Source: HRBIN01 sp038891515
Lineage (GTDB): Archaea > Thermoproteota > Nitrososphaeria_A > Caldarchaeales > Caldarchaeaceae
Direction: 5' to 3'
Assembly: GCA_038891515.1 (NCBI GenBank)
Contig: JAWAEB010000034.1
Location: forward strand, 1-17,267
Length of the DNA stretch: 17,267 bases
In this document: positions 1 to 5,995 of the stretch, piece by piece
Layout: every line of letters starts with the position of its first letter
How positions within the stretch are numbered: the stretch's first letter is position 1
Made by a program: the position numbers and the translations under genes
Notes under the pieces: model-generated
What the model was told of the DNA's origin: nothing
What the model saw: the letters and a program-made list of their open reading frames with translations, nothing else
Databases searched by the model: none

Positions 1-122
1 GATTCTACAACAACATAAAGACAGTCAAGAACATAGAAGAAATAGCCACAGCCATAGCCATCATACACAACCTACTCCAAAAGACCAAGACAGAAGGAGG
101 CGTAATACCTGGTTGACAGCAC
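1..122 (+). mobile_element. 3' end of IS6/IS240-type insertion sequence, transposase C-terminus
   Basis: The window opens inside a transposase. From base 3 the frame reads FYNNIKTVKNIEEIATAIAI and so on to a TGA at 114-116. This matches, almost residue for residue, the C-terminus of the degenerate IS6-like transposase at 16681-16789. The stop codon sits inside the right terminal repeat GTTGACAGCAC (112-122), the same end seen at 14415-14426 (GTTGACAGCACC) and 16785-16796 (GTTGATAGTACC). The IS6 family typically ends in GGCACTGTTG-like repeats, consistent with the left ends GGCACTGTCAAC found further along. The rest of the gene lies outside the window, so whether this copy is intact cannot be judged. 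Confidence 0.8.
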
Positions 123-237
123 TAAGGGGAGGCTCTGTTAACTTAGGTATTATGGTAGGCGAGATTTCATCGCTCTAAGCCTTAGGAAGGAATAATCCCT
201 ACAACGAAATACCTAAGTTAACAGAGCCCTAAGGGGA
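122..237. repeat. 9-bp target-site duplication bracketing the MITE
   Basis: CTAAGGGGA occurs at 122-130 and again at 229-237, directly abutting the two inverted repeats. IS6-family insertions usually duplicate 8 bp, so 9 bp is slightly off the family norm. The extra matched base may be chance, or the mobilising transposase may be a different one. Confidence 0.75.
131..228. mobile_element. 98-bp MITE with 21-bp perfect terminal inverted repeats, IS6-like ends
   Basis: Bases 131-151 (starting GGCTCTGTTAACTT) are the exact reverse complement of 208-228. The element is flanked by a perfect 9-bp direct repeat CTAAGGGGA at 122-130 and 229-237, as expected of a target-site duplication. The 56-bp interior has no coding capacity. 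The terminal sequence resembles the left ends of IS6-like copies in this window (GGCACTGTCAAC at 15219, GGGACTGTCAAC at 16860), so it was probably mobilised in trans by such a transposase; this is inferred. It sits directly beside the right end of the upstream IS copy, and its right repeat ends about 20 bp before the TATA box of the cyclase gene. Confidence 0.85.
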
Positions 238-247
238 AGACCACAAG

Positions 248-256
248 CTTATATAG
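248..256 (+). promoter_or_regulatory. TATA box of the cyclase gene (leaderless transcript)
   Basis: CTTATATAG starts 31 nt before the ATG at 279. Archaeal transcription starts about 25-30 nt downstream of the TATA box, so the mRNA should begin at or next to the ATG with no leader. The same AGCTT(T)ATA core and 31-nt spacing recur at 3951 and, with TTTAATA, at 2727. Confidence 0.7.
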
Positions 257-278
257 GCTGTGCCCTCTCTGTCAAAAT

Positions 279-1082
279 ATGAGCGAGCTTATATCTAGTG
301 TTTTGGCTGGTATGCATGTCTACGACCTTGGGCAGCCCTACTTCAACGGTATGCCTGTCCATCCTGAGGATCCGCCGTTCAGCATGGTCATCTACAGATA
401 TCATGACTATACGCGACATATCTTTGAGAAGGTGGCGCCAGGCTTCTCCGATTCCATGGAACTGGTTATCACAAGCATGCATTCTGGAACGCATATAGAC
501 TCCAAGTGCCACATGGCCAGGAACGGCTCACTCCACAACGGTGTTAAAGCTTCTGAGATAGTGAGGCACACAGGCTACACCAAATACGGGACTGAGGAGA
601 TACCCATCTACTTCACGAGGGCCATACTCTTGGACATCCCAAGTTACAAGGGTTTGGATATTCTCCCTGAGAGGTATGGGATTACCGCTGGAGACCTCGA
701 TGGATGTATGCGCTGGGAGGGTGTGGAGATAGAGAGGGGTGACGCAGTTCTAGTGAGGACAGGCTACTCCAGATACTTCACAACCGATAAGGAGAAGTAT
801 CTGCATGGCTTTGCGGGGATAACGGAGGAGAGCGCATCATGGCTGATAGGCAGAGGCATCTCACTCTTCGGGATAGACAACCTAGCTATGGCCGTGCCCA
901 AACCATTCCAAGTCCACCTCATGTTCCTCGTGGACGCTGGAACCCATGTCATGAAGAGCCTCTACCTTGAAGAGCTGGCTAAGGATAAGCAGTACATCTC
1001 CATACTAGTGGTGACACCCCTCAAGATAGTTGGTGGGACAGGCTCACTCATCAGGCCCATAGCCCTAGCTCCCAAGAGATGA
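279..1082 (+). CDS. Cyclase family metal-dependent hydrolase (kynurenine formamidase-like)
   Basis: A 267-aa protein of the cyclase/kynurenine formamidase family (Pfam Cyclase, PF04199), cytosolic, which hydrolyses amide or lactone-like bonds with bound divalent metal. The family metal motif HxGTHxDxPxH appears as H68-S-G-T-H72-I-D74-S-K-C-H78. All metal-binding His and Asp residues are kept, but the usual Pro is Lys. The length is normal for the family, and the C-terminal half keeps the expected DAVLVRTGY and FGIDNLAM segments. The ATG is placed by the TATA box 31 nt upstream, so the message is probably leaderless. It ends base-to-base against the convergent DUF1634 gene. The substrate cannot be assigned; its position at the head of an island with an M20 hydrolase and Mo-hydroxylases suggests ring or amide opening in a catabolic route, which is inferred. 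Confidence 0.85.
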   Translation: MSELISSVLAGMHVYDLGQPYFNGMPVHPEDPPFSMVIYRYHDYTRHIFEKVAPGFSDSMELVITSMHSGTHIDSKCHMARNGSLHNGVKASEIVRHTGYTKYGTEEIPIYFTRAILLDIPSYKGLDILPERYGITAGDLDGCMRWEGVEIERGDAVLVRTGYSRYFTTDKEKYLHGFAGITEESASWLIGRGISLFGIDNLAMAVPKPFQVHLMFLVDAGTHVMKSLYLEELAKDKQYISILVVTPLKIVGGTGSLIRPIALAPKR

Positions 1083-1439
1083 CTAGCCGGTCAGGAGACT
1101 AGCCGTTAGGACGGCTAGGACGAGGGCAGTTATCAGCACATACTTGAGGTCACGGATGGCTAGGAAGTAGAAGAGCGAGGCGGCCACCCTCACATAGGGT
1201 GTCAGCATCAGCGTGACGAGCCCTGCAGCCATGAGTCCCGCCACCCAATCCCTAGGTAGCTGGGCTACATAGGTGAAGAAGTTCTCCGCACTCACTCTAT
1301 ATTCATCGCTCAAGACTATCTCTGGGCCGGAGCTGAGGAGGTATCTTGCTACGGCTATGGTGGTTACTGCGAGACTCGCCACAACACCCACTATGAGGAC
1401 CGTGCCCACAATCGTCTCCAGCCTCTCGTTTTGGCTCAC
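1083..1439 (-). CDS. Small DUF1634 membrane protein
   Basis: A 118-aa integral membrane protein. It has one hydrophobic segment at about residues 11-33, a short extracytoplasmic stretch, then two more at about 64-80 and 84-116. The order, the TPYVRVAASLFYFLAIRD core and the length fit DUF1634 (PF07843), a family often encoded next to TauE/SafE permeases. Its ATG overlaps the end of the upstream TauE-like gene by 4 bp, so the two are translationally coupled. The natural reading is an accessory subunit of the exporter, but no biochemical role is established for the family. No separate promoter is seen. Confidence 0.7.
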   Translation of the reverse strand: MSQNERLETIVGTVLIVGVVASLAVTTIAVARYLLSSGPEIVLSDEYRVSAENFFTYVAQLPRDWVAGLMAAGLVTLMLTPYVRVAASLFYFLAIRDLKYVLITALVLAVLTASLLTG

Positions 1440-2263
1440 TCCAGTAACCCCCGCATGAGCATCTGCACTATGAAGAACAGGACCACGGCTAGGAAGATTA
1501 TCCGTGCAGCCCTGTTGCTGAGCCTGCTGAGAACACGGGAGCCCAACATCGCCCCTATGGATGTACCTAGGACCATGGGCGCAGCAAGGGTTAGATAGAG
1601 TAGGCCGGAGCCGAAGTATACACTGGCTCCTGCTAGTGCTGTCACGCCAATTATGAACGTGCTGGTGGTTGAGGAGACTTTGGAGGGCATTTTGAGGATC
1701 AGTTCGTGGACAGCCACTTTGAAGGCCCCAGCACCTATGCCCAGCATCCCAGCCGCAATACCTGCGACAAACATACCGCCTCCGGCGGCCAAGGGCCTAG
1801 TGAGGTTGTATCTCACCTCCCTACCTAGCACATGGTCGTGATAGGAGCCTGATAGGCCCAGCCATCGGGCAACTCTGTCCTGGACCACGTTGGCAGGTAG
1901 CTCCTCGCCCAGATGCCTTCTGAGACCGATGAAGGATGTGAGTAGGAATATTGAGAAGAGGAAGTAGAGGAGCCGTGGCATAATATAGAGTGTGATTGTG
2001 GCGCCAATAATCGCACCCACTATGGTGAACATCTCTAGGAACATGGCGGCCCTCACATTGGACATCCCACCCCTAACATATGAGGCGGCTGAGCCGCTGG
2101 AAGTGGCTATGATGGAGACAATACCAGCCGCGATAGCGTTTTTTATCGGGACACCCATCAGAGTAAGCAACGGTGTGGTGATACTCGCACCGCCCAAACC
2201 TGTGATGGAGCCTATGAACCCAGCTAGTAATGAGCTGGCTATCACCTCAGTGAAGCCGACCAT
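1436..2263 (-). CDS. TauE/SafE family sulfite/anion exporter
   Basis: A 275-aa polytopic membrane protein of the TauE/SafE family (formerly DUF81, PF01925), which exports small anions such as sulfite, sulfoacetate or organic acids. The two family half-repeats are visible: GSITGLGGASITTPLL at about 18-33 and AGMLGIGAGAFKV at about 171-183. A hydrophilic linker (about 115-155) lies between them, and the total is about eight hydrophobic segments. It forms a two-gene operon with the DUF1634 protein (4-bp overlap). An AT-rich CAAAATATAG on the minus strand (2282-2291) begins 28 nt before the ATG, so the transcript is probably leaderless. The transported anion is unknown; export of an acid product of the neighbouring catabolic genes is a guess. 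Confidence 0.85.
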   Translation of the reverse strand: MVGFTEVIASSLLAGFIGSITGLGGASITTPLLTLMGVPIKNAIAAGIVSIIATSSGSAASYVRGGMSNVRAAMFLEMFTIVGAIIGATITLYIMPRLLYFLFSIFLLTSFIGLRRHLGEELPANVVQDRVARWLGLSGSYHDHVLGREVRYNLTRPLAAGGGMFVAGIAAGMLGIGAGAFKVAVHELILKMPSKVSSTTSTFIIGVTALAGASVYFGSGLLYLTLAAPMVLGTSIGAMLGSRVLSRLSNRAARIIFLAVVLFFIVQMLMRGLLE

Positions 2264-2281
2264 GCGGGAAGATGGGAATGC

Positions 2282-2291
2282 CTATATTTTG
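2282..2291 (-). promoter_or_regulatory. TATA box of the TauE-DUF1634 operon
   Basis: On the minus strand CAAAATATAG starts 28 nt upstream of the ATG at 2263, close to the spacing of the other promoters here. No Shine-Dalgarno sequence precedes the ATG, which fits a leaderless start. Confidence 0.5.
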
Positions 2292-2329
2292 CTGTTGCCT
2301 GAAGCCCAATCCTGACATCTTATTCAATG

Positions 2330-2726
2330 GGCCATAAAGACGAAAGGGGTTAAGGCTCAGCCTAGCAGACAGCACCATTCACCAGTATGCGAACCTGACA
2401 TTGGCGAGAAGGATTTAACTATTAATGTTGTTTCCCATTCTGGGAGTCCATCCATATTCCTGAACACCCTGTATATTGTGGCTTCACTCGTTGGAATACG
2501 ACAGCGGAGAAAACACTGGCTGTATCACGTATGTTTAAACATGCATAGCCACTCTATGGTGATGCATGTCGTGGTTGTCTAACATGCAGTCCTCCCACCT
2601 AGATGCTGTCCGGCAGGCTCATCCGGACAGGCTCTCCCCATTTTTCATATGAGCTTCTAAGAGGCCCCAGACTATTCTGATGCCCAATCCTATTAATCAC
2701 ACTTGGTTGGGAAATGGAGACACTAG
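2330..2726. other. Non-coding stretch with two hairpins and a 12-bp palindrome
   Basis: No convincing gene lies between the divergent TauE and SDR promoters. Visible structure: ATGTTTAAACAT (2531-2542), a perfect 12-bp palindrome; ACATGCAT (2539-2546) paired with ATGCATGT (2562-2569), an 8-bp stem with a 15-nt loop; and CTGTCCGG (2606-2613) paired with CCGGACAG (2623-2630), an 8-bp stem with a 9-nt loop. The first two overlap and so could be alternative structures or a regulator site. There is no T-tract, so these are not obvious terminators. An unannotated small RNA is possible but not shown. Confidence 0.4.
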
Positions 2727-2735
2727 CTTTAATAG
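2727..2735 (+). promoter_or_regulatory. TATA box of the SDR gene
   Basis: CTTTAATAG starts exactly 31 nt before ATG 2758, the same offset as in the leaderless cyclase and MsrA promoters. The mRNA should therefore begin at the ATG of a short mini-ORF rather than at the SDR start codon. Confidence 0.6.
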
Positions 2736-2757
2736 CCCCGAGTTGCTGTTTGCCCCC

Positions 2758-2775
2758 ATGAGGTGTAGGTTTTGA
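2758..2775 (+). promoter_or_regulatory. Candidate leaderless mini-ORF (MRCRF-stop) carrying the SDR ribosome-binding site
   Basis: ATG AGG TGT AGG TTT TGA begins where the TATA box predicts transcription to start. The TGA overlaps the TTG start of the SDR (TTGA, 2772-2775). The GAGGTG at 2760-2765 inside it is a good Shine-Dalgarno match 6 nt before the TTG. A very similar arrangement precedes the M20 gene (4692-4712). It may be a coupled leader peptide or simply a short leader with an RBS; the sequence alone cannot decide. Confidence 0.4.
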
Positions 2776-3611
2776 GCTGGGGTAGGCTTCCCACAGAGCC
2801 TGAGGTGGAGGGCGAGGTCGCTCCCATCAAAAGGAAAACGCCTCCTGGAAGAAGATTTGAAGGACTAAACTGCTTCGTAACAGGCGCAGGCCGTGGTTTT
2901 GGACAGCTCATCGCACTGGCTTTGGCCCGTGAGGGCGGCAACATAGTTGTCCACTACAATACTTCAAAGGAGTCTGCCGAGAGGACAGCTGAGGAGATAA
3001 GGAGGATGAGGTGCAATGCATATACGGTCAAGGCCGATGTCACCAAATGGGATGAGGTGAAGCAAGCTGTGGCCAAGACATGGGCTGATTTCGGACCGAT
3101 AGATGTTCTGATAAACAATGTGGGTGATACGGCTCCCGGCCAGATGTCATGGCGTGAGATCACTGAGGAGAGGATTGATAGGGTGCTGGCAGTGGATATC
3201 AAGGGCACCCTCTTCATGACCCATGAGGTGGGCAGCCGGATGCTGGAAAGGAAGTCAGGCGTGATAGTGAATGTCTGCTCCAACGTCATCTCAACAGGCA
3301 GTCCGAGGGCGCCACAATATGCAGCATCCAAATTCGGCGTTCTAGGCCTCACCAAGTCATACGCACACGCTTTCGCACCATGGGTCCGAGTCAACGCCGC
3401 CGCACCGGGCTACATGGAGACCGAGTCACTGCTGACCCGCCCCGATTGGACGCCTGAAAGAAGGAAATGGGTGGTGGACCACACACCACTTAGAAGGATA
3501 GGCAAGCCTGAGGATATCGTGCCAGTCATCCTATTTCTAGCGTCGGATGATTCGATACATATGACTGGGAACGTCGTGATATGTGACGGCGGTTTCAGCA
3601 TGATACCATGA
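2772..3611 (+). CDS. SDR family NAD(P)-dependent oxidoreductase
   Basis: A 279-aa classical short-chain dehydrogenase/reductase, likely interconverting an alcohol or 3-hydroxyacyl group with its ketone. The Rossmann dinucleotide site is T37-G-A-G-R-G-F-G44. NNVG (115-118) replaces the usual NNAG, and S170, Y183 and K187 (YAASK) form the catalytic set. The PG turn at 212-213 and the C-terminal CDGGFSM are typical. A charged N-terminal extension of about 30 residues precedes the Rossmann fold. The TTG start is chosen because GAGGTG lies 6 nt upstream and the nearest ATG (2758) is out of frame and stops after five codons. GTG 2805 is an alternative start. Similarity to FabG-type 3-oxoacyl reductases is general; the true substrate is unknown. 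Confidence 0.85.
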   Translation: MSWGRLPTEPEVEGEVAPIKRKTPPGRRFEGLNCFVTGAGRGFGQLIALALAREGGNIVVHYNTSKESAERTAEEIRRMRCNAYTVKADVTKWDEVKQAVAKTWADFGPIDVLINNVGDTAPGQMSWREITEERIDRVLAVDIKGTLFMTHEVGSRMLERKSGVIVNVCSNVISTGSPRAPQYAASKFGVLGLTKSYAHAFAPWVRVNAAAPGYMETESLLTRPDWTPERRKWVVDHTPLRRIGKPEDIVPVILFLASDDSIHMTGNVVICDGGFSMIP

Positions 3612-3950
3612 GTTATACTTCATGACCAGCCGTTTACAGACCCTCTCCACAATGTTCATTCTCGGAAAGACACCAACCAAACATGGTGGGTTTAGCCTCA
3701 AAAATGTCTGGTATTTGAGGTCAGCCCAAGACCCAGTTATTCTGCCCTTCCTATTACTAGTGAGATTCCATAGTCGTCTCGGCTTCAAAGACCGCTGCGA
3801 GGCTCCTACTGACTGAGAGACATCCACCGTGTTCTTGGGCTTCTAAACGGCCAGTAGGAAAAGACCTCCCTCCGGGCTTTCGTGTTTTCCAATAGAGGCT
3901 TTAGGAGCTGCTGTATTTGTCTACGCTAAAGACGATGGTTAACTAAAAAG
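3612..3950. other. Intergenic region without a recognisable gene
   Basis: About 340 bp between the SDR stop and the MsrA promoter. Short open frames exist on both strands (for example 3622-3816 plus) but show no familiar domain, start signal or codon pattern. No tRNA fold, strong hairpin or insertion-sequence end was seen. It may be remnant coding sequence or an untranslated region. Confidence 0.4.
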
Positions 3951-3959
3951 CTTTATACG
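3951..3959 (+). promoter_or_regulatory. TATA box of msrA
   Basis: CTTTATACG, within AAAAAGCTTTATACG, starts 31 nt before ATG 3982. This supports a leaderless transcript and argues against the in-frame GTG at 3970, which would be upstream of the predicted transcription start. Confidence 0.65.
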
Positions 3960-3981
3960 CCTCTGTGGGGTGACCCCAAAC

Positions 3982-4545
3982 ATGTTCCAGCAAGCCAGGG
4001 ATGTGGCCACCCTAGGTGGGGGATGCTTCTGGTGCCTAGAGGCGATCTTCTCCGAGGTAAAGGGGGTGGAGAAGGTGGAGCCCGGATATGCCGGAGGAAG
4101 CGTTGAGAATCCTACATATGAGCAGGTGTGCACTGGGGCCACGGGTCACGCCGAGGTGGTACAGATAACCTTCGATCCCGAGATAATAACATATAGGCAG
4201 CTCTTGAACATATTCTTCTCTGTACACGACCCAACTACCCCGAACCGGCAGGGAGATGATGTGGGTAGCCAGTACCGCTCGATCATCTTGTATCATAGTG
4301 AGGAGCAGAGGTCCGTGGCGCTGGAGGTCATAGAAGAGCTGAAAAGGGGGAAGATCTGGGGAGATAGTTCCATAGTCACTGTGGTGGAGCCCTTTAAAGT
4401 CTTTTACCCAGCCGAGCAATACCATCATAACTACTTCAAAAGGAATCCGGACAAAGCCTATTGCCGTCTTGTGATTACACCGAAAGTCGCAAGATTTCGC
4501 AAAAAATACATGGAATTGCTGAGGAGCTCACCGGCCATGACCTAA
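3982..4545 (+). CDS. msrA: Peptide-methionine (S)-S-oxide reductase MsrA
   Basis: A 187-aa cytosolic repair enzyme that reduces methionine-S-sulfoxide in proteins or free methionine, using a catalytic Cys regenerated by thioredoxin-type donors. The hallmark GCFWCLE motif is at residues 14-20 (catalytic C15), followed by GYAGG, GHAEVVQITFDP, DVGSQYRSIILYH and YPAEQYHHNYFKRNP, all in family order and spacing. A further Cys in AYCRLVI near the C-terminus could take part in resolution. The start is set by the TATA box 31 nt upstream; the GTG at 3970 would add four residues but lies upstream of the predicted transcript. It is transcribed alone and has no evident link to its catabolic neighbours beyond oxidative stress. 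MsrA is patchily distributed in thermophilic archaea. Confidence 0.95.
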   Translation: MFQQARDVATLGGGCFWCLEAIFSEVKGVEKVEPGYAGGSVENPTYEQVCTGATGHAEVVQITFDPEIITYRQLLNIFFSVHDPTTPNRQGDDVGSQYRSIILYHSEEQRSVALEVIEELKRGKIWGDSSIVTVVEPFKVFYPAEQYHHNYFKRNPDKAYCRLVITPKVARFRKKYMELLRSSPAMT

Positions 4546-4640
4546 TCCACTACAATGCCTAGCTGTTGTATGATTCGCTGGGTATTGGTCTCCAGCTATT
4601 CCCTTACTCTCCCAATATTCAATGGTTTAAATAAACATAG

Positions 4641-4658
4641 TTTGGCAGGTATGCCAAA
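4641..4658. promoter_or_regulatory. Inverted repeat (operator candidate) upstream of the M20-Mo-hydroxylase operon
   Basis: TTTGGCA-GGTA-TGCCAAA is a perfect 7-bp inverted repeat with a 4-bp spacer, ending 5 bp before the TATA box at 4664. A dimeric repressor bound here would overlap the BRE/TFB site; an activator could also sit here. No regulator gene is in the window. Confidence 0.5.
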
Positions 4659-4663
4659 AACAT

Positions 4664-4672
4664 CTTTATTAC
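4664..4672 (+). promoter_or_regulatory. TATA box of the M20-Mo-hydroxylase operon
   Basis: CTTTATTAC starts 28 nt before ATG 4692 and 45 nt before GTG 4709. Transcription is expected to begin at about 4692, giving a short leader that contains GAGGTG. Confidence 0.55.
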
Positions 4673-4691
4673 TTTACTACTCCAGCATCAT

Positions 4692-4712
4692 ATGAGGTGC
4701 CTGATGGCGTGA
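4692..4712 (+). promoter_or_regulatory. Candidate leaderless mini-ORF (MRCLMA-stop) with the RBS for the M20 gene
   Basis: ATG AGG TGC CTG ATG GCG TGA starts where transcription is predicted to begin. Its TGA overlaps GTG 4709 as GTGA, and it contains GAGGTG (4694-4699) 9 nt before that GTG. The first eight bases, ATGAGGTG, and the stop/start overlap are the same as in front of the SDR gene. Confidence 0.4.
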
Positions 4713-5995
4713 CTGTCGCAACCGAGGATGTGTTATCTAGGATTGATGTGGAGAAGACTGTGAAGCGGGTGCTGGACTTGGCAAATGTGGAGAGCCCGAC
4801 AGGTTTTGAGGGAGAGTGCGCAGAGCTTTACAAGCGTATGATGGAGGAGGTGGGGCTGAGAGCCAAGCTACAGGAGGTGGAGAGCGGACGGATGAACGCT
4901 GTGGGAATTTTGGATGGTAGGGGTGGTGGTGCATCACTCATGTTTAACGGCCACCTAGACACATCATTCTCACCGAGAGAGGACCCTGAGATACTGAGGG
5001 CTATATCGCCCGTGTATAGGACTGAGCCTCCTTGGGCATATAGGAGTGGTGAATGGCTTTATGGGATGGGTGTTTTCAATATGAAGGGGGCTCTAGCTGC
5101 GTATATATCAGCTGTTGAGGCTTTGCATGATGCTGGTGCGGAGCTGAAGGGGGACCTTATGGTGGCTGGTGTGGTGGGTGAGATTGAGAAGACCCAGGTA
5201 GACCAGTATAGGGGGGCCCACCTACGTGGATATGGTCATGGAACAGCCTACCTAGTCACCCATGGCGGCATAACAGACTTCGCAATATTGGGCGAGCCCA
5301 CGGGTCTGAGACTCATGCTCACCCACTTCGGCTCAGTCTGGGCCAAGATATCTCTTCGTGGCCAGATGGTCCACACAGCCCACTCCGCAGGCACAACCAA
5401 CCTCATACTACAGATGAATAGGGTGATACAGGTTCTAGAGGAGTGGATACCAAAGTATCAGGAGAAATACACCTATAATGGTGTAAAGCCCACTGTAAAC
5501 ATAGGCGCCATAGAAGGGGGCTGGCCATGGAGATGCTCCCGCACACCATGGTTCTGCAACCTCTATATAGACCTGCGATATCCTCCAAGCAAGTCCGCCG
5601 CAGATGTGAAGGAGGAGCTGAGACAGGCTCTCACCATAGTGGATCAGCGCTTTGGAATTAAGCCTGATCTAGACATATACGTGAGCGATGCGTGGGCTGA
5701 GGTCTCGGAGGACGCATACGTAGTCAAGGCCTTGGACCGGGGCCATCAGCGTGTCCTAGGACAGCCTCTCGAACGTGTTGTTTTCTCATGGTCATCAGAC
5801 GCCAACGTCCTCACACGGAACGGGGTTGTGGCCGTCAACTACGGGCCTTCAGGCGGGCCGGGTAAGGAGACACGGGGAACCCTATACATACCTAACCTAA
5901 TAGCCTGCACGAAGGTGTATGCGCTGGCAGCCTTGGATATATGCAGCCAAGATAGGAAGAGTGTGAGGAGGGAGTTTACGGTTAGGTATGGGTGA
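4709..5995 (+). CDS. M20-family peptidase/amidohydrolase homologue (ArgE/DapE-like)
   Basis: A 428-aa protein of the M20 family (acetylornithine deacetylase, DapE, allantoate and carbamoylase types), which cleaves amide or carbamoyl bonds with two zinc or cobalt ions. GHLDT (H82, D84), GEIEK (E158, E160) and LGEPTG (E196) are recognisable. The bridging-metal Asp of the usual GxDMKG is Asn (VFNMKG, N124), and the C-terminal metal His of HTPNE is apparently missing (LYIPNL). This may be a subfamily with altered metal binding. GTG 4709 is preferred because GAGGTG lies 9 nt upstream; GTG 4697 would add four residues but overlaps that RBS. The stop codon overlaps the next gene's GTG (GTGA), so it is coupled to the Mo-hydroxylase subunit and probably acts on its substrate or product. 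Confidence 0.8.
   Translation: MTVATEDVLSRIDVEKTVKRVLDLANVESPTGFEGECAELYKRMMEEVGLRAKLQEVESGRMNAVGILDGRGGGASLMFNGHLDTSFSPREDPEILRAISPVYRTEPPWAYRSGEWLYGMGVFNMKGALAAYISAVEALHDAGAELKGDLMVAGVVGEIEKTQVDQYRGAHLRGYGHGTAYLVTHGGITDFAILGEPTGLRLMLTHFGSVWAKISLRGQMVHTAHSAGTTNLILQMNRVIQVLEEWIPKYQEKYTYNGVKPTVNIGAIEGGWPWRCSRTPWFCNLYIDLRYPPSKSAADVKEELRQALTIVDQRFGIKPDLDIYVSDAWAEVSEDAYVVKALDRGHQRVLGQPLERVVFSWSSDANVLTRNGVVAVNYGPSGGPGKETRGTLYIPNLIACTKVYALAALDICSQDRKSVRREFTVRYG

Noticed and set aside
3537..3827. Minus-strand and plus-strand open frames of 60-100 codons after the SDR gene
   Set aside because: They partly overlap the SDR, have no recognisable domain and no start signals, and look like chance frames.
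3970..3981. GTG at 3970 as the msrA start
   Set aside because: It lies only 19 nt after the start of the TATA box, upstream of the expected transcription start, whereas ATG 3982 has the 31-nt spacing seen at other genes.
4697..4708. GTG 4697 as the M20 start
   Set aside because: It overlaps the GAGGTG that best serves as the RBS for GTG 4709. It is not excluded; the difference is four residues.
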